23,267 nucleotides of DNA from an uncultured Bacteroides sp. (GTDB lineage Bacteria > Bacteroidota > Bacteroidia > Bacteroidales > Bacteroidaceae): contig NZ_CAJULN010000004.1 in assembly GCF_910586915.1 (NCBI RefSeq), positions 130,234-153,500 on the forward strand. Reading direction: 5' to 3'. Made by a program: the position numbers and the translations under genes. Below the pieces are notes generated by a model. It was not told the origin of the DNA, did no database searches, and saw only the letters and a program-made list of their open reading frames with translations. Position 1 is the first letter of the stretch; each line of letters begins with the position of its first letter. Below, piece by piece: positions 14,967 to 22,525 of the stretch.

Positions 14967-16766
14967 TTAATTCTTATTGGCACGCTTGCGCTCGATTTCA
15001 TCCAAAATCACTTTACGCATACGCATTGCCTTCGGAGTGACCTCCACATACTCATCCTCCTTGATGTATTCCAAAGCCTCTTCCAGTGAGAACTGTACAG
15101 GCGGAATCAGACGCACCTTGTCGTCCGAACCGGAAGCACGCATATTGGTCAGCTTTTTCGATTTGGTAACGTTGATTACCAAGTCGTTGTCGTGAGAGTG
15201 CTCGCCTACTACCTGTCCTGCATATACTTCGTCCTGCGGGAAGATAAAGAACTTGCCGCGGTCTTGTAGTTTGTCGATGGCGTATGCAAAGGCAGTTCCG
15301 CTTTCCATAGCAATCATGGAGCCGTTCGTACGGCGTTCGATTTCACCCTTGTGCGGCTGGTATTCCTTGAAGCGGTGGGCCATGATAGCCTCGCCGGCAG
15401 AAGCAGTCAGTACATTCGTACGCAAACCGATGATACCACGTGAAGGCATATTAAATTCGAGATTGATGCGCTCGCCTGTATTTTCCATCTTCACCATTTC
15501 ACCTTTGCGGCGGGTAACCATATCAATAATCTTGCTCGAATACTCTTCCGGCACGTTGATGGTCAGTTCCTCAATCGGTTCGTGTTTTACACCGTCGATT
15601 TCGCGAAAGATAACCTGCGGCTGGCCTACCTGCAATTCGTATCCTTCGCGGCGCATCGTCTCAATCAAGACGGAGAGGTGAAGCACACCGCGACCGGAAA
15701 CAATCCACTTGCCGTCTTCTTCACTCTTCTTGACGCGCAGAGCCAGATTCTTGTCGAGCTCTTTTGTAAGACGGTCGTGGATGTGGCGTGAAGTCACGAA
15801 TTTACCGTCTTTGCCGAAGAACGGAGAGTCGTTGATGGCAAACAGCATACTCATGGTCGGTTCGTCGATAGCAATAGGCGGCAATGCTTCCGGATTTTCA
15901 AAGTCGCAGACCGTATCTCCGATTTCAAACCCGTCAATACCTACCAGTGCGCAGATATCGCCCGAAGAGACTTCGGTAGTCTTGGCGCGTCCCAACCCTT
16001 CGAATACGTGCAATTCCTTGATTTTGCTCTTGAGCATATCGCCGTTGCGTTTCACAAGCGTCACGTTCATACCTTCCTTCAATGTGCCGCGATGCACACG
16101 ACCTACGGCAATACGGCCTGTGTAAGAGGAATAGTCCAAAGAAGTAATCAACATCTGCGGTGTTCCTTCCAACTGTTGCGGAGCAGGAATGTTTTCGACA
16201 ATACAATCCAAAAGCGGAGTGATGCTGTCGGTCGGCTTTTGCCAGTCCGTGCTCATCCAGTTGTTCTTGGCAGAGCCGTAGATAACGGGGAAGTCCAACT
16301 GGTCTTCTGTAGCATTGAGACTGAACATCAGGTCGAATACCATTTCATATACCTCTTCGGGGCGGCAGTTGGGTTTATCCACCTTATTCACCACCACGAT
16401 GGGTTTCAGGCCGATTTCCAATGCTTTCTGCAGCACAAAACGGGTTTGAGGCATCGAACCTTCGAAGGCGTCTACCAGCAGGATGCAGCCGTCTGCCATA
16501 TTCAACACACGCTCTACTTCGCCGCCGAAGTCGCTGTGTCCCGGAGTATCGATAATATTAATTTTAGTTCCGTTGTAGTTGATGGAAACGTTCTTGGAGA
16601 GAATCGTTATACCACGTTCGCGTTCCAAGTCGTTGTTATCCAAGATAAGTTCACCACTATTTTGATTGTTGCGGAACAGATTTCCCGCCAATAGCATCTT
16701 GTCAACCAGCGTTGTCTTCCCATGATCGACATGGGCAATGATTGCAATGTTTCTAATATTTTGCAT
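14967..16766 (-). CDS. typA: Ribosome-associated translational GTPase TypA/BipA
   Basis: A 599-residue elongation-factor-like GTPase that binds the ribosome and assists ribosome assembly and stress or cold adaptation. The G motifs are all present: G1 AHVDHGKTT (11-19), G2 RERGITI (49-55), G3 DTPGH (73-77), G4 NKVD (127-130) and G5 SAK (165-167). Beta-barrel, EF-G-like and BipA-specific C-terminal regions follow, including VLTASAGEAIMAHRF and VGEHSHDNDLVINVTK. I use ATG at 16766 (MQNIRNIAII), since the longer frame adds eight residues that overlap the -7 box. The gene is convergent with the GH95 gene and divergent from rpsO. Confidence 0.96.
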   Translation of the reverse strand: MQNIRNIAIIAHVDHGKTTLVDKMLLAGNLFRNNQNSGELILDNNDLERERGITILSKNVSINYNGTKINIIDTPGHSDFGGEVERVLNMADGCILLVDAFEGSMPQTRFVLQKALEIGLKPIVVVNKVDKPNCRPEEVYEMVFDLMFSLNATEDQLDFPVIYGSAKNNWMSTDWQKPTDSITPLLDCIVENIPAPQQLEGTPQMLITSLDYSSYTGRIAVGRVHRGTLKEGMNVTLVKRNGDMLKSKIKELHVFEGLGRAKTTEVSSGDICALVGIDGFEIGDTVCDFENPEALPPIAIDEPTMSMLFAINDSPFFGKDGKFVTSRHIHDRLTKELDKNLALRVKKSEEDGKWIVSGRGVLHLSVLIETMRREGYELQVGQPQVIFREIDGVKHEPIEELTINVPEEYSSKIIDMVTRRKGEMVKMENTGERINLEFNMPSRGIIGLRTNVLTASAGEAIMAHRFKEYQPHKGEIERRTNGSMIAMESGTAFAYAIDKLQDRGKFFIFPQDEVYAGQVVGEHSHDNDLVINVTKSKKLTNMRASGSDDKVRLIPPVQFSLEEALEYIKEDEYVEVTPKAMRMRKVILDEIERKRANKN

Positions 16767-16787
16767 ATAATACCTATTATTTGGGCG

Positions 16788-16795
16788 CAAAGGTA
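16788..16795 (-). promoter_or_regulatory. -7 box of typA
   Basis: On the minus strand this reads TACCTTTG, a perfect TAnnTTTG, 21 bp upstream of the typA ATG. The nearest TTG upstream (16822-16820) is 24 bp away, longer than usual, so only the -7 element is well supported. Confidence 0.55.
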
Positions 16796-16848
16796 CGAAA
16801 TAAGGATTAGAAATATATGCAATGGTAGCAATTTTTTCTTGTAAATCG

Positions 16849-16879
16849 TTGTGGGATATAAAGATAATGTCTATCTTTG
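16849..16879 (+). promoter_or_regulatory. Promoter of rpsO
   Basis: TTG (16849-16851), 20 bp spacer, TATCTTTG (16872-16879), a near-ideal Bacteroides housekeeping promoter. Predicted start is about 16886, giving a leader of roughly 36 nt to the ATG at 16923 and ruling out longer versions of S15. Confidence 0.75.
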
Positions 16880-16922
16880 CGCGCTCAAAAGAATAATTTA
16901 CTATATTAAAATTCTAAAAATT

Positions 16923-17192
16923 ATGTATTTAGATGCTGCTAAAAAGCAAGAAATCTTCGGAAAGTACGGAAAGTCTAACACTGATACTGGCTCGGCTGAG
17001 GCGCAGATAGCTTTGTTTTCATACCGTATTTCTCACCTGACTGAGCATATGAAGCTCAACAGAAAAGATTATAGTACTGAGAGAGCTTTGACAATGTTGG
17101 TAGGTAAGCGTCGCCGCTTGCTCGACTACCTGAAGGCTAAGGATATCGAAAGATACCGTGCTATCGTTAAAGAACTCGGATTGCGTAAGTAA
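16923..17192 (+). CDS. rpsO: 30S ribosomal protein S15
   Basis: This 89-residue protein has the exact usual length of S15, which binds 16S rRNA at a three-way junction early in 30S assembly and forms a bridge to the 50S subunit. The central S15 signature is evident from LTEHMKLNRKDYSTERAL (39-56) to GKRRRLLDYL (61-70), and NTDTGSAEAQIA (19-30) is the typical N-terminal segment. The ATG at 16923 is fixed by the promoter position and by family length; the in-frame upstream extension is spurious. It is monocistronic, with its own promoter and terminator. Confidence 0.98.
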   Translation: MYLDAAKKQEIFGKYGKSNTDTGSAEAQIALFSYRISHLTEHMKLNRKDYSTERALTMLVGKRRRLLDYLKAKDIERYRAIVKELGLRK

Positions 17193-17216
17193 TTTTACTT
17201 GCTGCGGAAAGTTTAG

Positions 17217-17254
17217 AAAGCCGTTTCCCCCTATCGTGGGGAGACGGCTTTTCT
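17217..17254 (+). terminator. Rho-independent terminator of rpsO
   Basis: Stem 17217-17230 / 17238-17251 (AAAGCCGTTTCCCC against GGGGAGACGGCTTT, one G-U pair) with a 7-nt loop and a T-rich end, 24 bp after the rpsO stop. Confidence 0.9.
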
Positions 17255-17339
17255 GTTTTCATCCCCCTGCTACATACCGCCGCTTCCGGACACAAACGGC
17301 CGCCGGAACAGGATTTAGAGATATTTTCTTTAATTATAA

Positions 17340-17370
17340 TTGTAGCCGTATAAAGATTTTCTTATTTTTG
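17340..17370 (+). promoter_or_regulatory. Promoter of the XRE-cupin / acyl-CoA ligase operon
   Basis: TTG (17340-17342), 20 bp spacer, TATTTTTG (17363-17370), a perfect TAnnTTTG. Predicted start is about 17377, giving a leader of about 44 nt. The region around it is very AT-rich. Nothing else is evident in the 17193-17420 gap beyond the rpsO terminator. Confidence 0.7.
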
Positions 17371-17420
17371 CAGCCTAATCATTATAATTTATCACATTTG
17401 ACAATCAAAAAACTTACAAT

Positions 17421-17996
17421 ATGGATACTAATAAAATTGTCGGCGAAAAAATCAAAGCTCTCCGCGAGGATAAATCAATTACCGTAGAAGAACTGGCACA
17501 ACGTTCGGGACTGGCTGTGGAACAGGTAGAACGTATCGAAAACAACATTGATATTCCTTCCCTTGCACCGCTTATCAAGATAGCCCGCGTGTTGGGAGTA
17601 CGCCTGGGCACGTTCCTCGACGACCAGGACGAGACGGGCCCCGTTGTGTGCCGCAAGCGGGAAGCCAAAGATGCAATCAGCTTTTCCAACAACGCCATTC
17701 ACTCCCGCAAGCATATGGAGTATCATTCGCTGTCGAAGTCGAAGGCAGACCGCCATATGGAACCGTTTATCATCGACGTGATGCCGACGGAAGATACCGA
17801 CTTCGTACTCTCCTCGCACGAAGGTGAAGAGTTTATCATGGTCATGGAAGGCGTCATGGAAATCAGCTACGGCAAGAACACTTACCTGCTCGAAGAGGGA
17901 GACAGCATTTATTACGACTCCATCGTCCCTCATCACGTGCACGCCTACGAAGGGCAGGCAGCTAAAATACTGGCGGTAATCTACACTCCGATTTAA
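17421..17996 (+). CDS. XRE-family transcriptional regulator with C-terminal cupin domain
   Basis: This 191-residue protein pairs a Cro/C1-type helix-turn-helix (about 6-60, with VEELAQRSGLAVEQVERIE at 22-40) with a cupin beta-barrel (about 110-188). The cupin motifs HEGEEFIMVMEG (133-144) and the later EEGDSIYYDSIVPHHVHAY (158-176) supply candidate metal or ligand-binding His/Glu residues (His133, Glu137, His171/His172). Such proteins usually sense a small molecule and repress or activate a neighbouring catabolic gene. The next gene, an acyl-CoA ligase, begins 50 bp downstream without an intervening terminator, so the pair is probably one operon and the ligase's substrate or product a plausible effector; this is inference. 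Confidence 0.9.
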   Translation: MDTNKIVGEKIKALREDKSITVEELAQRSGLAVEQVERIENNIDIPSLAPLIKIARVLGVRLGTFLDDQDETGPVVCRKREAKDAISFSNNAIHSRKHMEYHSLSKSKADRHMEPFIIDVMPTEDTDFVLSSHEGEEFIMVMEGVMEISYGKNTYLLEEGDSIYYDSIVPHHVHAYEGQAAKILAVIYTPI

Positions 17997-18046
17997 CGGA
18001 GCGGCGGTTCATCGCTCAATCACTAAAAATATTAATTACTATCAGA

Positions 18047-19696
18047 ATGCAATTATTTGACCGTACTTTGGGACAGTGGTTGGAACACTGGGCCGAAGAG
18101 ACTCCCGATAAAGAATATATCGTATATTCCGACCGCAACCTCCGTTTTACGTGGAGCCAGTTCAACCGCCGTGTGGATGATATGGCAAAAGGACTCATCG
18201 CTATCGGCGTGGAGCGGGGAACACACGTCGGCATCTGGGCGGCAAACGTGCCCGACTGGCTGACACTGTTGTATGCTTGTGCCAAGATTGGAGCGGTATA
18301 TGTCACCGTCAATACGAACTACAAGCAGTCCGAACTGGAATACCTTTGCCAAAACTCGGATATGCATACCCTCTGCATCGTCAACGGCGAAAAGGACAGC
18401 GACTTTGTGCAGATGACCTACACGATGCTTCCCGAACTGAAAACCTGCGAACGCGGACACTTGAAAAGCGAGCGCTTCCCCTACATGAAGAACGTAGTGT
18501 ACGTGGGACAGGAAAAACACCGCGGAATGTACAACACATCCGAGATTCTCCTGCTCGGGGATAATGTGGCCGACGACTGCTTGAACGAACTGAAAAGCAA
18601 GGTCAACTGCCACGACGTAGTCAATATGCAATACACATCGGGCACCACCGGTTTTCCGAAAGGAGTGATGCTGACACATTACAACATCACCAACAACGGT
18701 TTCCTGACGGGCGAACATATGAAGTTCACCGCCGACGACAAACTCTGCTGTTGCGTACCGTTGTTCCATTGCTTCGGGGTGGTACTTGCCACGATGAACT
18801 GCCTGACTCACGGTTGCACGCAAGTGATGGTAGAACGCTTCGACCCGCTGGTCGTGTTGGCATCCATCCACAAAGAGCGCTGCACGGCTCTCTACGGAGT
18901 GCCCACAATGTTCATCGCCGAACTGAATCATCCGATGTTCGACCTCTTCGATATGTCCTGTCTCCGCACAGGCATTATGGCAGGCTCCCTCTGCCCTGTC
19001 GAACTGATGAAGCAGGTGGAAGAGAAGATGTACATGAAGGTGACCAGCGTCTACGGACTGACGGAAGCGGCTCCCGGAATGACAGCAACCCGCATTGACG
19101 ACCCGTTCGACGTACGTTGCAACACAGTGGGACGCGACTTCGAGTTTACGGAAGTGAAAGTGCTCGACCCGGAAACGGGCGAGGAATGTCCGGTAGGCGT
19201 GCAGGGCGAAATGTGCAACCGTGGTTACAACACCATGAAAGGCTATTATAAGAATCCCAAAGCGACCGCCGAAGTGATTGACGAAAACAACTTCCTGCAC
19301 TCGGGCGACTTGGGTATAAAGGATGAGGACGGAAACTACCGCATCACCGGACGCATCAAGGATATGATTATCCGTGGCGGCGAGAATATTTACCCGCGCG
19401 AAATCGAAGAGTTCCTTTACCAGCTCGAAGGCGTGAAGGATGTGCAGGTGGCAGGTGTACCTTCGAAGAAGTACGGCGAAGCCGTCGGTGCCTTTATCAT
19501 CCTGCACGAAGGCGTGACAATGCAGGCGGAGGATGTGCGCGATTTCTGTAGAAACAAAATAGCCCGCTACAAGATTCCCAAATACATCTTCTTTGTCAAA
19601 GAATTCCCGATGACGGGTAGCGGAAAGATTCAGAAGTTCAAACTGAAAGACTTAGGAGTACAACTTTGCCGGGAACAGGGTATCGAGATTATCTGA
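18047..19696 (+). CDS. AMP-forming acyl-CoA synthetase (AMP-binding family)
   Basis: A 549-residue ANL-superfamily enzyme that activates a carboxylic acid to an acyl-AMP and then transfers it to CoA. Core motifs are in order: A3 P-loop YTSGTTGFPKG (196-206), A5 YGLTEAAPG (336-344), A7 HSGDLG (418-423), A8 GRIKDMIIRGGENIYP (435-450) and A10 PMTGSGKIQK (521-530) with the catalytic Lys527. Overall size and motif wording (FHCFG, GGENIYPREIEE) match medium/long-chain or aryl acyl-CoA ligases of the FadD-like group; exact acid specificity cannot be read. It is the second gene of an apparent operon with the XRE-cupin regulator, and its 3' region carries the second 22-bp repeat array. Confidence 0.94.
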   Translation: MQLFDRTLGQWLEHWAEETPDKEYIVYSDRNLRFTWSQFNRRVDDMAKGLIAIGVERGTHVGIWAANVPDWLTLLYACAKIGAVYVTVNTNYKQSELEYLCQNSDMHTLCIVNGEKDSDFVQMTYTMLPELKTCERGHLKSERFPYMKNVVYVGQEKHRGMYNTSEILLLGDNVADDCLNELKSKVNCHDVVNMQYTSGTTGFPKGVMLTHYNITNNGFLTGEHMKFTADDKLCCCVPLFHCFGVVLATMNCLTHGCTQVMVERFDPLVVLASIHKERCTALYGVPTMFIAELNHPMFDLFDMSCLRTGIMAGSLCPVELMKQVEEKMYMKVTSVYGLTEAAPGMTATRIDDPFDVRCNTVGRDFEFTEVKVLDPETGEECPVGVQGEMCNRGYNTMKGYYKNPKATAEVIDENNFLHSGDLGIKDEDGNYRITGRIKDMIIRGGENIYPREIEEFLYQLEGVKDVQVAGVPSKKYGEAVGAFIILHEGVTMQAEDVRDFCRNKIARYKIPKYIFFVKEFPMTGSGKIQKFKLKDLGVQLCREQGIEII

Positions 19697-19720
19697 TTCG
19701 CAACCACTTACCACGGTGAT

Positions 19721-19832
19721 TCCAGCATCTATATCCCGTGCGCGTAGGACATATAGATGTTGGAAGTAGGACATATATGCGGTGGATACAGGAGATATAG
19801 ATGCTGAAAACAGGAGATATATGCGCTGAAAA
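19721..19832. repeat. 22-bp repeat array, locus 2 (one inverted unit plus four direct units)
   Basis: Four direct units have their GGA at 19747, 19769, 19791 and 19813, exactly 22 bp apart, alternating type A (ATATAGATG) and type B (ATATATGCG). Just before them is one type A unit in reverse orientation (TCCAGCATCTATAT, 19721-19734). It can pair with ATATAGATGTTGGA (19751-19764) as a 14-bp hairpin with one G-U. The array begins 24 bp after the stop of the acyl-CoA ligase and precedes the manC terminator. It is the same family as 9735-9844. Other than this and the terminator, the 19697-19989 gap shows nothing recognisable. Confidence 0.85.
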
Positions 19833-19922
19833 TCAGCCATAGATTGAGAATAAACAACTGATAATCAATCGGTCAAACAACGGCAGTTAAAATCTGGCCA
19901 CACAACGTTTTATTCAATAATA

Positions 19923-19984
19923 AAAAACAGAAAACGGTGAACGTCCTGCAAGTAAATGCAGCCTGTTCACCGTTCTCTGTTTTT
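19923..19984. terminator. Bidirectional terminator between the acyl-CoA ligase and manC
   Basis: Outer stem 19923-19942 / 19965-19984 pairs at 19 of 20 positions, with AAAAACAG / CTGTTTTT ends. A second small stem, CTGCA (19946-19950) / TGCAG (19957-19961), fills the loop. It lies 5 bp after the minus-strand manC stop and can also end the plus-strand operon. Confidence 0.88.
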
Positions 19985-19989
19985 ATCAG

Positions 19990-21072
19990 CTAAATGAAAT
20001 CATCGCCCAACTGTATTTGGGCATCATTCACGTATTTGCGTATGGCGTGTTCTTCGTCCTTGCGGCAAATCAACAAGACATTGTCCGATTCTGCTATCAG
20101 ATACCCTTCCAGCCCGTCAACCACCACCAATTTCCCTTTCGGAAGCACCACCATATTATCCTTGCCGTTATAGATAAGCGAATGACATTTTAACGTGACA
20201 TTGTTTTCCGCATCCTTTTCCGACAAATCGTAAAGCGAGCCCCAAGTGCCGAGGTCAGACCATCCGAAATCTCCTAAAGAGACATACACATTGTCCGCTT
20301 TCTCCATGATACCGATGTCGATGGATACATTGGGGCACGCAGGGAAGTTCTCCTCAATAAATGCTTTCTCGCCTTCGGTGGCATAAATATCTTTTCCCGG
20401 TGCCAGTTTGGAAGCCAATTCGGGCAACAAATCCTCGTTTGCCTTAATGATGGAATCCACATTCCACATAAACAAGCCGGAGTTCCAGTAGAATTCTCCG
20501 CTCTCTACGAATACTTTGGCTAATTCCAGTTCCGGCTTTTCGGTGAATGTCTTTACCTTGTAAAAGTTGTCGCCGGCGGGGTCGTCAATCTGTATATATC
20601 CGTATCCGGTTTCCGGGCGGTTGGGTTTGATTCCCAAAGTCAGCAGTTTCTCCGAGTGCGAGACGAACTCCAGCCCTTTCTCAATGGCAGCAAGAAATTC
20701 GTCTTCTTTCAAAATCAGGTGGTCTGAGGGAGCGACTACAATTTTAGCATTTGGATTGAGCGCCTTGATATGATAGGAAGCCCATGCGATGCATGGAGCG
20801 GTATTTCTTCGGGCAGGCTCCAGCAAAATCTGCTCTTCTTTCACTTCGGGCAGTTGCTCCTTCACCAAGTCTGCATATATCGCATTGGTAACGATAAGAA
20901 TATTTTCTGTAGGAATAACCTTTTGAAAGCGGTCAAAAGTCTGTTGCAAGAGCGAACGACCGGTTCCGAAGAAATCTAAAAATTGTTTGGGCAGTGTCTT
21001 GCGGCTGAACGGCCAAAAGCGGCTGCCAATACCGCCACCCATAATCACGCAATAATTATCCTTATTTGTCAT
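19990..21072 (-). CDS. manC: Mannose-1-phosphate guanylyltransferase
   Basis: A 360-residue nucleotidyltransferase making GDP-mannose from mannose-1-phosphate and GTP in the cytoplasm, the precursor of GDP-fucose and of mannose-containing surface polysaccharides. The N-terminal pyrophosphorylase signature GGGIGSRFWPFSRKTLPKQF (12-31) is complete. Further family motifs are VAPSDHLI (113-120), TGYGYI (155-160), FTEKP (176-180), WNSGLFMW (196-203) and GWSDLGTWGSL (270-280). At 360 residues it is the short form, lacking the C-terminal phosphomannose isomerase cupin domain of bifunctional enzymes of about 470 residues. It stands alone on the minus strand; no clear TAnnTTTG promoter is visible in the 21073-21236 gap, only a 6-bp hairpin at 21115-21130. 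Confidence 0.95.
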   Translation of the reverse strand: MTNKDNYCVIMGGGIGSRFWPFSRKTLPKQFLDFFGTGRSLLQQTFDRFQKVIPTENILIVTNAIYADLVKEQLPEVKEEQILLEPARRNTAPCIAWASYHIKALNPNAKIVVAPSDHLILKEDEFLAAIEKGLEFVSHSEKLLTLGIKPNRPETGYGYIQIDDPAGDNFYKVKTFTEKPELELAKVFVESGEFYWNSGLFMWNVDSIIKANEDLLPELASKLAPGKDIYATEGEKAFIEENFPACPNVSIDIGIMEKADNVYVSLGDFGWSDLGTWGSLYDLSEKDAENNVTLKCHSLIYNGKDNMVVLPKGKLVVVDGLEGYLIAESDNVLLICRKDEEHAIRKYVNDAQIQLGDDFI

Positions 21073-21180
21073 GACAGTAACTCTATTTTAAAGTTTCTGC
21101 TAATGTACGGTTTATTCTCTGAATAGAGAAAGATTTGCGACTTGTTTTATTATTTTTTTCTCCTTTTTTTGGTAAAACTA

Positions 21181-21210
21181 TTGCAGATTCAAAATAATGT
21201 CGTATCTTTG
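21181..21210 (+). promoter_or_regulatory. Promoter of tRNA-Leu
   Basis: TTG (21181-21183), 19 bp spacer, TATCTTTG (21203-21210), a perfect Bacteroides promoter. Predicted start is about 21217, roughly 20 nt before the mature tRNA. Confidence 0.72.
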
Positions 21211-21236
21211 CACCGCAATCGAGAAATCAAGCGCAC

Positions 21237-21320
21237 GCCCAGATGGCGGAATCGGTAGACGCGCTGGTCTCAAACACCAGTGGATTCACTTCCATCCCGG
21301 TTCGACCCCGGGTCTGGGTA
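21237..21320 (+). tRNA. tRNA-Leu (anticodon CAA)
   Basis: An 84-nt class II tRNA. The acceptor GCCCAGA pairs with TCTGGGT (G1-U72, as in E. coli Leu tRNAs), the D-arm reads GGCGGAATCGGTAGACGC, and the anticodon stem CTGGT/ACCAG encloses loop CTCAAAC, giving anticodon CAA. A long variable arm follows (TGGATTCACTTCCA), then the T-arm CCCGG TTCGACC CCGGG. The discriminator is A73 and CCA is not encoded. It has its own promoter, and a strong hairpin begins 6 bp after it. tRNA-Leu 3' ends are known Bacteroides integration targets (NBU1). Confidence 0.97.
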
Positions 21321-21325
21321 CGAAT

Positions 21326-21358
21326 AAACCCTGATAATCACCTGATTATCAGGGTTTT
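21326..21358 (+). terminator. Terminator after tRNA-Leu
   Basis: A perfect inverted repeat of 15 bp (21326-21340 / 21343-21357; effectively 14 bp with a 4-nt loop), AAACCCTGATAATCA and its complement, followed by a short T-run. Confidence 0.85.
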
Positions 21359-21371
21359 CTGCTTTTATAGG

Positions 21372-21418
21372 GCGTACTAAATGTGTACTGAATGACGAAT
21401 ACAAAGAAAAGGTGTACT
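21372..21418 (+). repeat. Three short GYGTACT direct repeats downstream of tRNA-Leu
   Basis: GCGTACT (21372-21378), GTGTACT (21383-21389) and GTGTACT (21412-21418) occur within 47 bp just past the tRNA terminator, where a tyrosine-recombinase attachment region would be expected. Arm-type or core-type recombinase sites are a possible reading, not demonstrated. The rest of the 21321-21556 gap is AT-rich and otherwise unremarkable until the promoter at 21521. Confidence 0.45.
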
Positions 21419-21511
21419 TTAATAGTTTTCTTCCCCATATCTTTATAATTTCTTAACGCTTATCCTATCTTTTCTTCCTTATTATTGCCGATGTTTTCGG
21501 GAAAAGTGAGA

Positions 21512-21537
21512 TTCTTACCTTATATTTGTAGTAAGAA
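21512..21537 (+). promoter_or_regulatory. -7 box inside a 7-bp inverted repeat, before the first element gene
   Basis: TATATTTG (21521-21528) is a perfect TAnnTTTG 29 bp before the ATG at 21557. It is enclosed by TTCTTAC (21512-21518) and GTAAGAA (21531-21537), a perfect 7-bp inverted repeat that would let a dimeric regulator cover the -7 box and start site. No strong -33 TTG is present. Confidence 0.5.
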
Positions 21538-21556
21538 CGTTTAAAGGCACACGATT

Positions 21557-22465
21557 ATGGAAAATCATATAGAAACCAATTTCAGAGAAATACAGAAGAT
21601 ATTAGATAGTTGTATAGCTCATGACTATAAAACTAAAGTAGATGCACTATTTTTAAAACGTGAATATTTGACGCAAGCCCAGCTAAAGGATTATTTGCGA
21701 CAAGAAATTTTCCGTGTGACTGAAAATATTGTAGCCATCCAACAAAAATACCGTGTCGTGCGTAACATTGTATTGGACATGGATATTCCCGATTTTTTGT
21801 GGGAAAGTGGTTATTTTGAGGACTTGAATTCTGATGAAAGAAAAAAGTATATCGGTTTCCGCTGCTCTGATTTTGATATGGATGCATATTTGCATGAACC
21901 GTCCTGTTATGATGGGCGGCTTCCTTATTTGTCCATTATCGTTAATCTTGTCGTGCTTTCCAAATATTTGCGCTATCTGCAAGAACAGGAAAGCAATTAC
22001 CATACAGATGCGGTTGCCATCCAAGAGCAAGCCTTGCCAAAAGAGAAAGAGGAAAGTGCAGATACTAATCCAACCAAGATTGTGGGCAAAAGCAATCCTT
22101 TCAAGTCCACGTTGAAAGCTAATGAAATCAAACTTCTGACCGACTGTGTGAATGAAGCGAATATGTTTACTACTACCGTCAGTGCCAAAATACTTACCGA
22201 TTTTTTCAACTGCAAACTGAATGGGGTATTGAAAGTTAATAATACCCGTCTGTTAGCCTATCTTATGATGCAACTTAGCTGTTATAATTACATCGTTTAT
22301 GAATGGCAGTCTGTCATAGCAAACAATAAACTGATATTGAAGAAGATAAAAGGTGAACCGCTTACACGTACTGACCTGTCGAGTGCGACAGACCAAGCGA
22401 AAAACATCTATCCGAAAGGATATGAAATCATAGACAAATACATCAAACAACTGCAAAAAGGTTGA
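21557..22465 (+). CDS. Unrecognised 302-residue protein at the start of a putative mobile element
   Basis: I do not recognise a family. The protein has no signal peptide or membrane segment. It appears to have two parts. The N-terminal region (about 1-148) is helical and includes REYLTQAQLKDYLRQE (35-50) and a central block IGFRCSDFDMDAYLHEPSCY (99-118). An acidic linker (about 150-172) precedes a helical C-terminal region (about 183-300) with VNNTRLLAYLMMQL and a basic KGEPLTR loop. The coding sequence is visibly AT-richer, with more AAT, TTA and ATA codons, than upstream chromosomal genes, consistent with horizontal origin. It precedes an excisionase-type HTH gene and an AAA ATPase gene. 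A regulatory or replication-accessory role is possible from position only. Confidence 0.75.
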   Translation: MENHIETNFREIQKILDSCIAHDYKTKVDALFLKREYLTQAQLKDYLRQEIFRVTENIVAIQQKYRVVRNIVLDMDIPDFLWESGYFEDLNSDERKKYIGFRCSDFDMDAYLHEPSCYDGRLPYLSIIVNLVVLSKYLRYLQEQESNYHTDAVAIQEQALPKEKEESADTNPTKIVGKSNPFKSTLKANEIKLLTDCVNEANMFTTTVSAKILTDFFNCKLNGVLKVNNTRLLAYLMMQLSCYNYIVYEWQSVIANNKLILKKIKGEPLTRTDLSSATDQAKNIYPKGYEIIDKYIKQLQKG

Positions 22466-22517
22466 GCATAGATTGAACGCTCAAACAAAGGTCAATTAGA
22501 CTTCATTTTCAAGCTCT

Positions 22518-22525
22518 TAACTTTG
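22518..22525 (+). promoter_or_regulatory. -7 box of the excisionase-type gene
   Basis: TAACTTTG is a perfect TAnnTTTG 65 bp upstream of the ATG at 22590. No good -33 TTG is seen. The predicted leader contains an imperfect hairpin (CCCCCGTT / AACGAGGG, 22526-22533 / 22542-22549), the palindrome GGTGCGCACC (22548-22557) and the start-codon hairpin at 22560-22592. Confidence 0.45.

Noticed and set aside
16851..16922. N-terminal extension of S15
   Set aside because: The rpsO promoter lies inside it, and the 89-residue form is the universal S15 length.
18053..19507. 484-residue minus-strand frame opposite the acyl-CoA ligase
   Set aside because: Antisense shadow; His/Val-rich composition typical of reverse reading of a real gene, no motif.
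19652..19840. Minus-strand 62-residue frame across the second repeat array
   Set aside because: Same reason; the resemblance to the other repeat-derived peptide comes from the DNA repeats, and it overlaps the end of the acyl-CoA ligase gene.
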